Of a DNA stretch of 53,849 nt, positions 16,275-24,960 are shown piece after piece. The position numbers were made by a program, and so were the translations under genes. Below the pieces are notes generated by a model. It was not told where the DNA came from, searched no databases, and worked only from the letters and a program-made list of their open reading frames with translations. Position 1 is the first letter of the stretch. The number at the start of each line of letters is the position of its first letter. Source of the DNA: an uncultured delta proteobacterium (GTDB taxonomy: Bacteria > Myxococcota_A > Polyangia > Haliangiales > Haliangiaceae); NCBI GenBank assembly GCA_900696455.1, contig CAADGB010000285.1, positions 1-53,849 on the forward strand. The letters run 5' to 3'.

Positions 16275-18200
16275 ATGCGCGAGGAGCGCCGCGACGAGCC
16301 GACCGAGACCTTCGGGCCGTACGTGCTGTACGAGTGCCTGGGCCGAGGCGGCATGGCCACCGTCCACCGCGCCAAGAAGCAGGGCATCGAGGGCTTCGAG
16401 CGGCCGGTGGCGCTCAAGCGCATGCTGCCGTGGCTGTCGAGCGACGTCGACTTCGTCAAGTCGTTCGTGCGCGAGGCGCGGCTCGCCGCCCAGCTCCGCC
16501 ACACCAACATCGCCCAGGTCTACGACCTGGGGAAGGTCGACGGCACCTACTACATCGCGATGGAGCTGGTGCCGGGCCGCGACCTGCGCGAGATCCTGCG
16601 CCAGGCCCACCACGCCAGCGGGCCGCCGGCGGTCGGCGTCGCCATCAACCTGCTGTTCCAGGTCTGCGACGCCCTCGACTACGCCCACACCTTCCGCGAC
16701 GATCAGGGCCGCGCGCTGGGCCTGGTCCACCGCGACGTGTCGCCGGCCAACATCATCGTCAGCCACGACGGGGTGGCCAAGCTCGTCGACTTCGGCGTGG
16801 CCAAGGGCACCACCAACACCCTGGCGACCCAGAGCGGGATGCTCAAGGGCAAGTTCTCGTACATGGCGCCCGAGATGCTGCAGGGTCAGGCCGACGCCCG
16901 CTGCGACCTGTTCGCCGTCGGCGTCGTGGCCTGGGAGATGCTGACGGCGCGGCCGCTGTTCGCCGGCGGGGACGACATGGAGGTGCTGGGCAAGATCGCG
17001 ACCTGGGATCCGCCGGCGCCGTCCACGTTCAACCCGGCGGTGAACGGCGAGCTCGACGCCTGGCTGGCGATGGCGCTGGCCAAGGACCCGCGGCGCCGCT
17101 TCCAGTCGGCCGCGCAGATGCGCGCCGGCCTCGAGCTGGTGGCGCGCACGCCGCAGCTCCGGGCCTCGACCACCGACGTCGCCGGCTGGGTGACGTGGGC
17201 CTTCGCCCAGCCGCGCGGCGCCTGGCTGGCGGCGACCGCGGGGGCCGGCGCCGCGCCGGCCGTGCCCACCGCCGCGCCCACCGCCGCGCCCGGCCCCGGC
17301 TCGGTGACCAACCTGGTGCCGGCGGCGGCCGCGCCCCGCGCGGCGACGCTGGCGATCGAGGAGGCGAGCATCGAGGTCGAGATCATGCGGCGCGCCACCG
17401 CGGTCGGCGCCCCGCCGGCGCCGCGACCGTCGGCCGCGCTGGCGACGCCGCACGCGATCCCGGCGCCGATCGCGCCGGCGCCGTCGACGGCCGTCCCGCT
17501 GCCGGTCGCCGCCTCGCCGTCGACGGCGATCCCCGCGCCCATCGTGCTGCCGGCGTCGGGGCCGGTGCTCGCGCCCATGGCGCTGGTCGGCTCGAGCGCG
17601 GTGCCGAGCGCGGCGGCGGCGGCGGCGCGCACGATGCTCTCCGATCCGGGCGCGATGGCCGGGGCGCCGACCATCGCGCCGGGCGCGCCGGCCGCGCCGG
17701 GCACGCCGGCCGCGATGGTGACCACCCAGGCGATGTCGCCCTTGCCCCCGCTGCGTCCGACCCAGGCGCTGGGGCTGCCGGCGATGCCGCCGGGCGCGGC
17801 CGAGGTGCCGCTCGCGGCCATCGCCCCGACGCTCTCGCCGGAGGCCGGCGTGGTGGCGCGCGCCCACGGCGGCCCCATCCCGCCGGCGGCGCCCGAGCAC
17901 GTCGCGCTCCACGGCGACGATCTCCGCAGCCGCCCCGAGTACGCCGCCGCCACCGCCGCCTACCAGGCCGCCGTCGACCTGATCAGGCCGGCGCCTGGCC
18001 CCGGCGCCTGGGGCGCACCGGGGCCCGGGCCGATGGCCCGCGGCACTCCGGCCTCGCACCCGGTCCCCCGCGACTCGGCGCCGCGCTCGGCCGCCCGGCC
18101 CGCGGTCGCCCGCGGCTCGGCCGCCGGCACCGTCCTCGTCGTGCTGCTGTGCGCGGCGGCGGCGGTCGGCGGCTTCTTCCTGGTCCAGCACCTCATGTAG
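16275..18200 (+). CDS. Ser/Thr protein kinase with Ala/Pro-rich linker and C-terminal membrane anchor
   Basis: 641 residues. Kinase domain at about 15-285: Gly loop GRGGMATVHRA, Lys48, Glu68, HRDVSPANI (Asp154), DFGVAK (Asp172), APEM. Residues about 300-610 are low-complexity Ala/Pro. A single membrane segment (about 616-636) and a three-residue tail close the protein, so the kinase is tail-anchored and faces the cytoplasm. Its TAG stop forms part of the -10 element of slyX. Direct repeats of GTGTGCCA lie upstream at 16201 and 16255; their role is unknown. The partner is unknown. Confidence 0.9.
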   Translation: MREERRDEPTETFGPYVLYECLGRGGMATVHRAKKQGIEGFERPVALKRMLPWLSSDVDFVKSFVREARLAAQLRHTNIAQVYDLGKVDGTYYIAMELVPGRDLREILRQAHHASGPPAVGVAINLLFQVCDALDYAHTFRDDQGRALGLVHRDVSPANIIVSHDGVAKLVDFGVAKGTTNTLATQSGMLKGKFSYMAPEMLQGQADARCDLFAVGVVAWEMLTARPLFAGGDDMEVLGKIATWDPPAPSTFNPAVNGELDAWLAMALAKDPRRRFQSAAQMRAGLELVARTPQLRASTTDVAGWVTWAFAQPRGAWLAATAGAGAAPAVPTAAPTAAPGPGSVTNLVPAAAAPRAATLAIEEASIEVEIMRRATAVGAPPAPRPSAALATPHAIPAPIAPAPSTAVPLPVAASPSTAIPAPIVLPASGPVLAPMALVGSSAVPSAAAAAARTMLSDPGAMAGAPTIAPGAPAAPGTPAAMVTTQAMSPLPPLRPTQALGLPAMPPGAAEVPLAAIAPTLSPEAGVVARAHGGPIPPAAPEHVALHGDDLRSRPEYAAATAAYQAAVDLIRPAPGPGAWGAPGPGPMARGTPASHPVPRDSAPRSAARPAVARGSAAGTVLVVLLCAAAAVGGFFLVQHLM

Positions 18201-18203
18201 AGT
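18198..18203 (+). promoter_or_regulatory. -10 box TAGAGT overlapping the kinase stop codon
   Basis: The kinase stop TAG is the first half of TAGAGT, which ends exactly 6 nt before the slyX ATG. This fits a leaderless start and gives slyX its own promoter inside the end of the preceding gene. Confidence 0.6.
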
Positions 18204-18209
18204 GCGGCC

Positions 18210-18419
18210 ATGGCCAGCGAGCACGAGCGGCTCAACGACGCGCTGATCGATCTCGAGGTCCGCGTCGCCTACCAGCAGCGGACGATCGCCGAGCTCGACG
18301 CCCTGGTGCGCACGCTGTTCGGGCGCGTCGACGCCCTCGAGAAGGAGCTGCGCGACCTGCGCCAGGCCGAGGACGCCCCCCCCATCGGCCCGGCCAGCGA
18401 GCCGCCGCCCCACTACTGA
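18210..18419 (+). CDS. slyX: SlyX-family small coiled-coil protein
   Basis: A 69-residue protein. Residues about 4-50 form a continuous coiled coil (LNDALIDLEVRVAYQQRTI, ELDALVRTLFGRVDALEKEL). The C-terminus is Pro-rich and ends PPHY; the heptad pattern and length match SlyX. The family's role is poorly known. The asparaginase-like gene follows after 16 bp and may be cotranscribed. Confidence 0.75.
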   Translation: MASEHERLNDALIDLEVRVAYQQRTIAELDALVRTLFGRVDALEKELRDLRQAEDAPPIGPASEPPPHY

Positions 18420-18435
18420 GCCGCCCCGGGATCCG

Positions 18436-18948
18436 ATGAAGAAGCGCGTCGTCATCATCTCCACCGGCGGGACGATCGAGAAGACCTACGACGAGCTGTC
18501 GGGGGTGCTGCACAACCAGGTCTCGGTGCTCGACGTCATGCTGGCCTCGCTCGAGCTGCGCGGCGTCGAGGTGTCGCGGCTCCAGCTCCTCAACAAGGAC
18601 AGCCTCGACATGACCGACGCCGACCACGCGCTCGTCGCCACCACCGCGCACCGCCTGGCCGGCGAGCACGACGGCGTCGTCGTCGTCCACGGCACCGACC
18701 GCCTCCAGCACTCGGGCGAGCGCATCGTCGAGCTGTTCGGCACGCCGCCGGCGCCCGTCGTCTTCACCGGCGCGATGCGGCCCTACGAGCTGCGCGCCAC
18801 CGACGCGCTGCAGAACCTGACCGAGGCCCTGCTCGCCGTCCAGCTCCTGCCACCGGGCGTCTACGTGGCGATGCACAACCAGGTGCTCGCCTTCCCCGGC
18901 GTGGTCAAGGATCGCCACCTCGGGACGTTCGTGAAGCCCGGGGCGTGA
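18436..18948 (+). CDS. single-domain L-asparaginase-like protein
   Basis: 170 residues, about half the length of classical asparaginases; it corresponds to the N-terminal catalytic domain only. Catalytic elements are visible: TGGTI (Thr13), Tyr18, KDS (Ser56), HGTD (Thr87, Asp88) and a candidate Lys158 (VVKDR). HGTDRLQHS departs from the usual HGTDT(L/M)EET. VVFTGAMRPYEL matches the family TGAMRP motif. The second domain, which completes the active site by dimer contact in classical enzymes, is missing, but the frame ends cleanly with a stop and no leftover coding follows. Stand-alone small members of this family exist, so it may be functional, with activity unproven. Confidence 0.8.
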   Translation: MKKRVVIISTGGTIEKTYDELSGVLHNQVSVLDVMLASLELRGVEVSRLQLLNKDSLDMTDADHALVATTAHRLAGEHDGVVVVHGTDRLQHSGERIVELFGTPPAPVVFTGAMRPYELRATDALQNLTEALLAVQLLPPGVYVAMHNQVLAFPGVVKDRHLGTFVKPGA

Positions 18949-18950
18949 GG

Positions 18951-18956
18951 TACGCT
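18951..18956 (+). promoter_or_regulatory. -10 box TACGCT before the 18964 gene
   Basis: TACGCT ends 7 nt before the ATG and only 2 nt after the previous stop codon. No Shine-Dalgarno sequence is seen. Confidence 0.55.
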
Positions 18957-18963
18957 CGGCGCG

Positions 18964-20646
18964 ATGCAGCCACCTGGCGGCAATCCGCCCAGTGATCGCA
19001 AGAAGCCGCCGCCGCCGTTCGCCGGCCCGGGCGGACGGCCGCCGCAGCCCGCGTATCCGCAGCAGCCCCCGCCGGCGGCCTATCCGCAGCCGCCGGCGCC
19101 CCAGCAGCCGGCGGCGCAGCCGCAGCAGCCCGCCTATCCCCAGCAGCCCGCCTATCCCCAGCAGCCCGCCTATCCCCAGCAGCCCGCGTACCCGCAGCAG
19201 CCCGCCTATCCCCAGCAGCCCGCCTATCCCCAGCAGCCCGCGCAGCCCCAGCCGCCCGCCCACCAGCAGCCCGCGCAGCCCGCGTATCCCCAGCAACCCG
19301 CGCAGCCCGCGTATCCCCAGCAACCCGCGCAGCCCGCGTATCCCCGGCAGCCCGCGCAGGCCGCGTATCCCCAGCAGCCCGCGCAGCCCGCCTACCCGCA
19401 ACCGGCGGGCTATCCGGCGCAGCCCGCCTACCCGCCGCAGCCGCCGCCCGCGCAGGCCGCGCCGCACCAGCTCCCGCTGCCGCCGCCGGGCTCGCCGCCG
19501 CCGTCCCCGGCGCTGTCCGTGGCCAGCGACCACAGCTTCGTCGACTTCCTGAAGATCTCGCTCCGCCGCGCGTTCCGCCTCCGCATCGATCCCAGCGAGG
19601 TCACGCCGCAGGAGCGGGCCGCGCTCGCCCGGGTCGGCATCACCGATCCGTCGCTGCAGGCCTTCCTGTCGTGGCGGCGCTCGGTCCTGTTCGCGTTCGC
19701 GACCCTGCTGGTGCCGCTCATCGTGCTCAAGGCCATCGAGGTCTTCGACAAGGAGGAGGTGCCGGCCCTGCTCGAGTCGGCGGTCAGCACCCTGCAGGGC
19801 CTCAACGCCGTCGCGCTCCTGGTCGAGGTCGCGTTCTGTGCCCTGTGCTGGGTCCAGCTCCGCAACTGGACCGACTGGCGCAAGCAGCGGCGCATCGTCG
19901 CCATCGGCTGGATGGTCTTCTTCCTCGCGCCGTTCGTCATCTACCTCTACCCGCTGCGCACCACCGTCGCCGACGCGGTGCAGAGCGCCGGCGGGTCGAG
20001 CGAGGAGGTGAAGGGCGCCGGCATGCTCTTCGGCATCCTCTTCTCGCTGCAGGCGATGATCATGCTGGCGCCCAAGGCGGTGTCGCTCATCCCCGGGATG
20101 GTGCGCTCGGCCCTGGTCACCAAGATGCTCTTCCCCGGCACCGCGGCCCCGGGCTGGCTGATCGTGCTGGCGGCGCCGATCTACGCGCTGTTCATCTACG
20201 TCGTGATGGTGGTGCCGTACCAGCTCACCGGCAGCGGCTACTTCGTCGCCGCCATCATCGGCATCGTCGCCGCCCAGTACTTCCTGGGCCGGGGCGGCTA
20301 CGGCCTGGCCCGGCCCATGACCCGCGACGAGGTCACCGTGGCGGTCAAGCGGGCGCGCGGCTCGTACCTGATCGCGCTCGCGATCGGCGCGCTGTTCATC
20401 GTGATCGCGCTGGCCGAGCTCGTCGATCAGCTCGACTTCAAGCCGATCTCCGTGGTGACGCTCCTCGGGACCTTCCTGTCGAGCGTGTGGATCCTGACCC
20501 TCATCATCACCGACGTGCTCATCGCCAACCTCGACCGCGCCCGCGGCATCTCGGCCGGCACCGCGCAGCTCGCCGAGGAGTCCAACCGCCAGATCGCCGC
20601 CTTCGTGTCGGCCGACCTGCCGCCGGGCCCGCCGCCGCCGTCGTGA
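18964..20646 (+). CDS. membrane protein with N-terminal PQQPAY repeats
   Basis: 560 residues. Residues about 20-170 are an extreme Pro/Gln/Ala/Tyr low-complexity domain of AYPQQP-type repeats with no charged folded part. After a short linker the C-terminal half (about 235-545) has around eight hydrophobic segments (VLFAFATLLVPLIVLKAI, WLIVLAAPIYALFIYVVMVV, YFVAAIIGIVAAQYFLG). There is no signal peptide, so the repeat domain should be cytoplasmic. The Pro/Gln repeat resembles disordered, self-associating tails, but no specific function can be assigned. The gene converges on the thioesterase operon. Confidence 0.75.
   Translation: MQPPGGNPPSDRKKPPPPFAGPGGRPPQPAYPQQPPPAAYPQPPAPQQPAAQPQQPAYPQQPAYPQQPAYPQQPAYPQQPAYPQQPAYPQQPAQPQPPAHQQPAQPAYPQQPAQPAYPQQPAQPAYPRQPAQAAYPQQPAQPAYPQPAGYPAQPAYPPQPPPAQAAPHQLPLPPPGSPPPSPALSVASDHSFVDFLKISLRRAFRLRIDPSEVTPQERAALARVGITDPSLQAFLSWRRSVLFAFATLLVPLIVLKAIEVFDKEEVPALLESAVSTLQGLNAVALLVEVAFCALCWVQLRNWTDWRKQRRIVAIGWMVFFLAPFVIYLYPLRTTVADAVQSAGGSSEEVKGAGMLFGILFSLQAMIMLAPKAVSLIPGMVRSALVTKMLFPGTAAPGWLIVLAAPIYALFIYVVMVVPYQLTGSGYFVAAIIGIVAAQYFLGRGGYGLARPMTRDEVTVAVKRARGSYLIALAIGALFIVIALAELVDQLDFKPISVVTLLGTFLSSVWILTLIITDVLIANLDRARGISAGTAQLAEESNRQIAAFVSADLPPGPPPPS
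19110..19400 (+). repeat. coding tandem repeat, 15-18 bp units
   Basis: Units of the type CCCGCCTATCCCCAGCAG recur and encode (A)YPQQP; some are changed to CAGCCCGCGTATCCC. The repeat is in frame throughout and is part of the coding sequence, so copy number could change without a frameshift. Confidence 0.8.
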
Positions 20647-20680
20647 CCCGCGCCGACACTCGCCCTCGGCCGCGCCCCGG

Positions 20681-21124
20681 TCAGGCCTCGCGCTTGACCA
20701 GGAAGTGGACGTTGGCGGTGGCCACCGGGTTGCCGGGATCGTCCTGGTAGGCCTCGACCCGCACCGTCGCCACCCGGCGGCCGTGGCGCGTGATCGTGGC
20801 CCGGGCGCGGGTGTCGACCGGGCGCGCCGGGCGCAGGTACTCGATGGTGAGGGTGATGGTCTTGGGCAGGACCGCCGACTCCGCCGCCCACAGGAGCTTG
20901 AACGCCGCCGCCGACTCGAGCAGCGCGCCCAGCGTCCCGCCGTGGAGCGCCGGCAGGGCCGGGTTGCCGACCAGCCGCGGGTCGTAGCGCATGGTCGTGA
21001 TCAGATCGTCGTCGACGACGGCGCACGACAGGCCGAGGAACGCGGCGTAGGGGATGGCGGCGACCAGCGGCGACAGGTCGCCCTGGGCCCGGGCGGCGGC
21101 GATGTGCTCGAAGACGGTGGTCAC
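20681..21124 (-). CDS. PaaI-type hotdog thioesterase, copy B
   Basis: A 147-residue hotdog-fold protein with YDPRLVGNP, the HGGTLGALLESAAAF segment (HGG plus a catalytic-type Glu in the central helix) and TLTIEYLRPARP. This is the PaaI-like acyl-CoA thioesterase pattern. The start is GTG 21124, overlapping the stop of copy A by four bases. The two share YDPRLVGNP...LHGG and IxYLRPA, so they arose by tandem duplication and may form a heterodimer. The acyl substrate is unknown. Confidence 0.85.
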   Translation of the reverse strand: MTTVFEHIAAARAQGDLSPLVAAIPYAAFLGLSCAVVDDDLITTMRYDPRLVGNPALPALHGGTLGALLESAAAFKLLWAAESAVLPKTITLTIEYLRPARPVDTRARATITRHGRRVATVRVEAYQDDPGNPVATANVHFLVKREA

Positions 21125-21609
21125 GGCCGCTTGCCTCCGCCGGCGGTGGTGCCCAGCATGAACGTCCCGGTCGAGGTCGCGATGGGCTCGTCCTCGCGGT
21201 CGTGGAAGGCGACCGCGCGGGTGAAGCCGACGTTCTTGCTGGTGTGGTAACAGGTGGCGCGGGCGGTGACGTCGCGGCCGGGCTCGGCCGGGCGCAGGTA
21301 GTCGATGCGGAGGTCGAGGGGGGCGATGGGCTGCATGCGCTCGAGGGCCGCGAACACCGCCGCCCCCGAGCAGGCGTCGAGGAGCGCGGTGATGGGCCCG
21401 CCGTGGAGCACGCCGGTCTCCGGGTTGCCGACCAGCCGCGGGTCGTAGGGCAGGCGGATGAGCGCGGCGCCGTCGCCGATGTCCACCACCACCAGGCCGA
21501 GGGCGCGGTTGTGGGGGACGTTCTCGGAGAACCCGACGTTCCAGGCCCGGCGGCGGGCGCGCTTGCGCTCGGCCTCGTCGTCGGGGGGCGGGGGCGCGCT
21601 GCCGGTCAT
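21121..21609 (-). CDS. PaaI-type hotdog thioesterase, copy A
   Basis: 162 residues, starting at ATG 21609 ([16 protein letters not shown]), inside a much longer open frame whose upstream part belongs to the opposite reading of other genes. A charged N-terminal extension precedes the hotdog domain: YDPRLVGNPETGVLHGGPITALLDACSG (HGG, with Asp in place of the usual central-helix acid of copy B) and LRIDYLRPAEPG. The start overlaps the sulfatase-like stop (ATGA) and the stop overlaps the copy B start (GTGA), so three genes are coupled. It probably hydrolyses acyl-CoA thioesters in the cytoplasm. Confidence 0.85.
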   Translation of the reverse strand: MTGSAPPPPDDEAERKRARRRAWNVGFSENVPHNRALGLVVVDIGDGAALIRLPYDPRLVGNPETGVLHGGPITALLDACSGAAVFAALERMQPIAPLDLRIDYLRPAEPGRDVTARATCYHTSKNVGFTRAVAFHDREDEPIATSTGTFMLGTTAGGGKRP

Positions 21610-23825
21610 CGCGCCGAGGTTAGCGCGTCGGCGGCCAGCGGGTTGCCCGGCGCCAGATCGTTGAGCGCGCCCCAGCTCGACGCCCGCCAGGCCGCGCGGT
21701 GAGCCAGGTAGAGCCCGGCGGCGTCGCGCAGGTAGCGCAGCGGGATGGCCGCCGCCGGCGAGCCGCCGCGCCGGCGGCCGCTGCGGTCGTCGAGCTCGTC
21801 GGGGTCGGCGGCGGTGTCGAACAGCTCGGCGCGGCCGTCGTAGCCGACCACCAGGTGCCAGCGCGCGGCGCGCAGCGCGTAGCTCCGACCGTACTCGCTG
21901 GCGGCGACCCGCGGCAGCGGCGGGGCCAGGGCGTCGGCGACCAGGCTGCGGCCCTGCATGCGGCGGTCGGCGGGGAGGCCGAGCAGCTCGAGCACCGTGG
22001 GCGCGAGGTCGGCGTTGCTGGTGGGCGTGCTCACCCGCGCCGCCGGCACCCCGCCGATCACGACCAGCGGGGTGTCGACCAGCTCGCGGTAGAGACCGTA
22101 GGCGTGGCCGACGTTGGCGCCGCGCTCGCCCAGGCCCTCGCCGTGGTCCGACGCGATCACGATCGAGGTGCGCTCGAGCACGCCGGCGTCCCGCAGCCCG
22201 TCCTCGAGCGCGGCCAGGCAGCGGTCGACGCGCTCGACCTCGCCGTCGTAGAGCGCCCGCACCTGGGCCCACAGCGCGTCGGTCATGCGCATCTTCTTGA
22301 TGCGGCCGAGGTGGGCGCTGGTGACCTTCTTGCCGAAGGGCGCGGCCCACGGCCCGGCGAAGTACTTCTCGGTGATGCCCTCGTGGAAGCGGTAGGCGAC
22401 GTGGGGCTCGATGGGCAGGAGCGTGAGGAAGAAGCGGCGGCGCTCGGCGGCGGCGGCGCGGGCCAGCTCGAGGCCGCGCGCGAACATCGGCCCGCAGTCC
22501 TTGCCGTGCCGGTAGTACGGGGTCTCGAACACCTCCCACTGGCCGCGGGCCCGCCACCGCCCCATCGCGAAGTCGTTGTTGCCGACGTAGAGCGTGGCGA
22601 GGCCGGCCGCGCGCGCGATCACCGACAGCAGCGGCGTGTCGGGGCCGAGCTCGCCCTCGTCGCCGACGATGCCGTGGACGCGCGGGATCTGGCCGCTGTG
22701 GATCGTGCCGTGCGACGGTGGCGACGACGGCGCCATCGCCTGGTTGCGCAGGAAGACCGCGCCGCGGGCGGCGGCCGCGGTCAGCCACGGGGTCTCGACT
22801 CGGGTCTCGCCGTAGGCGCGCAGGCGATCGGCGCGCAGCGTATCGATCACGACCAGCACGACGTTGTCGACCGGCGCCGGCCGCGCCGCCGGCCGCGCCG
22901 CCGGGGCGTCCGCGGGCACCGCGAGCTGGACGCCGTCCCAGCGCGCGCAGCCCGGGGCCTCGAGGTCGAGGCGGACGACGCGCTCGCCGACCTCGGGCAG
23001 GGCCAGCGCCGGCGGCAGGCCGGCGGCCGGGCCGGCGTAGAGCTCCTGGGTCGGGCCGTCCTCGGGGGTGAGCGCGATCCGCACCGGGCCGGTCGCCACC
23101 GGCCGCGCCACCAGGTGGGCGGCGGCGGGCAGCTCGGCGTGGAGGCTGACGCGGCGCCAGCCGTCGTCGCACGGCGGGAGCTCGGCGCGCGCCGCCGGCA
23201 CCAGCTCGAGCCCGCCGAGCAGGGCGCCGCGGGCGTCGACCGTGAGCTCGTGCTCGCCCGGGGTCAGCGCGCCGGCCGGCACCGCCACCTCGCCGCTGCC
23301 CCAGCCGGCGCCGAGCGTGGCCTCGCCCAGCTTCCTGCCGTCGAGCGCGAGGGCGATCCGGGCCGGGCCGCGGCCGCGCACCACCACGGTCGCGGGGCCG
23401 TCGTCGTCGAGCCAGGGGAAGGTCAAGGTCGCCTTGCCGCGCGCGGCGCGGGCGCGACGGCCGTCGACGGTCACGGCGTCCCGCCACGGCGAGCGGTAGG
23501 CCAGGTCGTACTTGCGCAGGCCCTCGTCGCCGAGCGGGATGACCAGGCCGCGATCGGCGACGTGCCAGCGGGCGCGGTTGGCGTCGAGATCGAGCCGCGG
23601 CGCCGGCGCCAGGACCGGGGCGCGCGGGCCCGGTGGGGCACCCGGACGGACCGCGGCGCCGTCGGCGGCGCCCGCGCCGGCGGCCGGGCCCTCGTGCGCG
23701 ACCGCGGAGGCGGGGGCGACGCGGAGCGCCTCCTCGCCGGGGCCGGTGGTCCCGCAGCCGCCGGCGACGAGCCCCGAGATCAGCGCGCCGAGTGGGAGCG
23801 CAGCGGTGAGCGCACGCGAGAGCAT
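21606..23825 (-). CDS. sulfatase-like (alkaline phosphatase superfamily) lipoprotein
   Basis: 739 residues. Signal peptide with lipobox ending AGGC (Cys24); low-complexity linker to about 70. An N-terminal beta region with two carbohydrate- or protein-binding-like segments runs to about 310. A sulfatase-fold domain follows: [11 protein letters not shown] (metal Asp328), site SPPSH (368-372) where sulfatases have C/S-x-[14 protein letters not shown] metal motif and GHAYGLYRE. The formylglycine Cys is Ser and the following Arg is His, so it may be a Ser-type sulfatase or another phospho- or sulfo-transferring member. It heads an operon with two thioesterases through ATGA/GTGA overlaps, an odd pairing of an exported lipoprotein with cytoplasmic enzymes. 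Confidence 0.82.
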   Translation of the reverse strand: MLSRALTAALPLGALISGLVAGGCGTTGPGEEALRVAPASAVAHEGPAAGAGAADGAAVRPGAPPGPRAPVLAPAPRLDLDANRARWHVADRGLVIPLGDEGLRKYDLAYRSPWRDAVTVDGRRARAARGKATLTFPWLDDDGPATVVVRGRGPARIALALDGRKLGEATLGAGWGSGEVAVPAGALTPGEHELTVDARGALLGGLELVPAARAELPPCDDGWRRVSLHAELPAAAHLVARPVATGPVRIALTPEDGPTQELYAGPAAGLPPALALPEVGERVVRLDLEAPGCARWDGVQLAVPADAPAARPAARPAPVDNVVLVVIDTLRADRLRAYGETRVETPWLTAAAARGAVFLRNQAMAPSSPPSHGTIHSGQIPRVHGIVGDEGELGPDTPLLSVIARAAGLATLYVGNNDFAMGRWRARGQWEVFETPYYRHGKDCGPMFARGLELARAAAAERRRFFLTLLPIEPHVAYRFHEGITEKYFAGPWAAPFGKKVTSAHLGRIKKMRMTDALWAQVRALYDGEVERVDRCLAALEDGLRDAGVLERTSIVIASDHGEGLGERGANVGHAYGLYRELVDTPLVVIGGVPAARVSTPTSNADLAPTVLELLGLPADRRMQGRSLVADALAPPLPRVAASEYGRSYALRAARWHLVVGYDGRAELFDTAADPDELDDRSGRRRGGSPAAAIPLRYLRDAAGLYLAHRAAWRASSWGALNDLAPGNPLAADALTSAR

Positions 23826-23831
23826 CCCCCG

Positions 23832-23837
23832 GTTCTA
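23832..23837 (-). promoter_or_regulatory. -10-like TAGAAC before the sulfatase-like operon
   Basis: TAGAAC lies 6 nt before the ATG. It departs from TANNNT only in the last base. No Shine-Dalgarno sequence is present; the few bases between are CGGGGG. Confidence 0.4.
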
Positions 23838-23866
23838 GCGGCCCGCGCCGGCGCGCGCACGTTTTC

Positions 23867-23890
23867 GCCGCGGGGCCGCGGGGCCGCGGG
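23867..23890. repeat. three direct copies of GCCGCGGG downstream of the DUF3108 gene
   Basis: Three head-to-tail 8-bp copies, followed on the minus strand by GCGAAAACG. The CCGCGG palindromes can pair with each other, so this may act as a terminator for the DUF3108 lipoprotein gene. No T-run is present. Confidence 0.3.
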
Positions 23891-23917
23891 GGGCGGAGGG
23901 CGACCGGCCGGCGGCGC

Positions 23918-24802
23918 TCAGCGGCCGGTGGTGTCGCCGGGTTCGTAGGCGACCAGGGCCATCTCGATGTCGCCGTAGTCGGTGCGGGCGACGAGCCGGA
24001 CCGGCACGCGGTCGGCGTCGTCGGACAGCCAGATCGAGAAGCGGCGCCGATCCGACGCCGTGTCGGTGGTGCCGTCGCGGGCCATGCGCACGCCCTCGCC
24101 GTCGTAACGGACCGCCGGCAGGTTGCCGAGCGCCGTCGACAGGTTCTCGTAGCCCACGACCTCCATCTGGACGCGCCACACGTAGCGGCTGCGCACGACG
24201 TCGGCGTCGACCCGCGCCCCGGGCTCGGCCTCCCAGCCGCGGAGGAAGACCAGGAACGAGTTGAGGTCGAACCCGCCGTGGCCGGCGATGACCTGCTCCT
24301 CGTCGAGCGGCGGGTCGTCGCCGCGCTGCACGCGGAGCCCGACCGTGCCGGCGCCGAGGCGAGCCTCGGTGACCTCCTTGCGATCGTCGTCCTTGGACGC
24401 CCGCTCGCTCGACACGAAGCGGAGCGACCGCCCGTCGCGGGTGCTGATCCAGCTCGTGAAGACATCCTCGACCGGCTTGAGCATGGCCGCGACCCGGGTG
24501 GTGCGGGCCGCGGACTGCACGATCACGACCTCGGCGCCGTCCAGGGTCGCGAGCTCGCCGACCGCGATCGAGAACTCGGCCAGCTCGAAGCCGTGGATCG
24601 AGACCCGGTAGAGCATGCGCTCGCCGGGCACCGCCAGCGGGGGCCGCGCCACCGGGCCCCCGCCCAGCACCAGGTCGTTGCCGGCCGACGCCACCTTGGT
24701 GCCCATGGGCGCGGGCGCGGCGGCGCCGGCGCAGGCGCTCACCGCGAGGCCGGCGGCGGCGGCGAGGCCGTGCACGAGGCGGGGTTCGGGACGGACCGGC
24801 AC
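23918..24802 (-). CDS. DUF3108-family lipoprotein
   Basis: 294 residues, starting GTG 24802. The frame continues upstream, but the GTG is followed at once by a signal peptide (about 1-20, lipobox VSAC), and TAATCT lies 8 nt before it. The mature part is beta-rich: GERMLYRVSIHGFELAEFSIAVGEL, EDVFTSWISTRDGRSLRFVSSE, and the C-terminal FSIWLSDDADRVPVRLVARTDYGDIEM. The last is the DUF3108 hallmark (limits on conversion of a lipid- or periplasm-facing beta-domain). Function is unknown; family members are predicted periplasmic. Confidence 0.8.
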   Translation of the reverse strand: MPVRPEPRLVHGLAAAAGLAVSACAGAAAPAPMGTKVASAGNDLVLGGGPVARPPLAVPGERMLYRVSIHGFELAEFSIAVGELATLDGAEVVIVQSAARTTRVAAMLKPVEDVFTSWISTRDGRSLRFVSSERASKDDDRKEVTEARLGAGTVGLRVQRGDDPPLDEEQVIAGHGGFDLNSFLVFLRGWEAEPGARVDADVVRSRYVWRVQMEVVGYENLSTALGNLPAVRYDGEGVRMARDGTTDTASDRRRFSIWLSDDADRVPVRLVARTDYGDIEMALVAYEPGDTTGR

Positions 24803-24810
24803 GCCCTCGA

Positions 24811-24816
24811 AGATTA
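24811..24816 (-). promoter_or_regulatory. -10 box TAATCT before the DUF3108 gene
   Basis: A minus-strand TAATCT ends 8 nt before the GTG and supports that start over the longer open frame. Confidence 0.5.
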
Positions 24817-24947
24817 CCCCCCGGGATGACCGCCTGGCCACGACAACGTGACGACCGGGCGTGCGGCGCCGACGCCGCGCCCCCTGACAGATTCTCACCA
24901 CCCCCCCGGCCTCGCAGGTCTGCGATGGACACGCGCCCCGGGAAGGC

Positions 24948-24953
24948 TAGTAT
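24948..24953 (+). promoter_or_regulatory. -10 box TAGTAT before the DsbA-like gene
   Basis: TAGTAT ends 7 nt before ATG 24961 with no Shine-Dalgarno sequence. It makes the in-frame ATG at 24925, which lies upstream of the element, an unlikely start. Confidence 0.6.
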
Positions 24954-24960
24954 CCGCGCC

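Noticed and set aside
19110-19400. Possible CRISPR array
   Set aside because: The units are 15-18 bp, without spacers, and stay in frame inside a gene.
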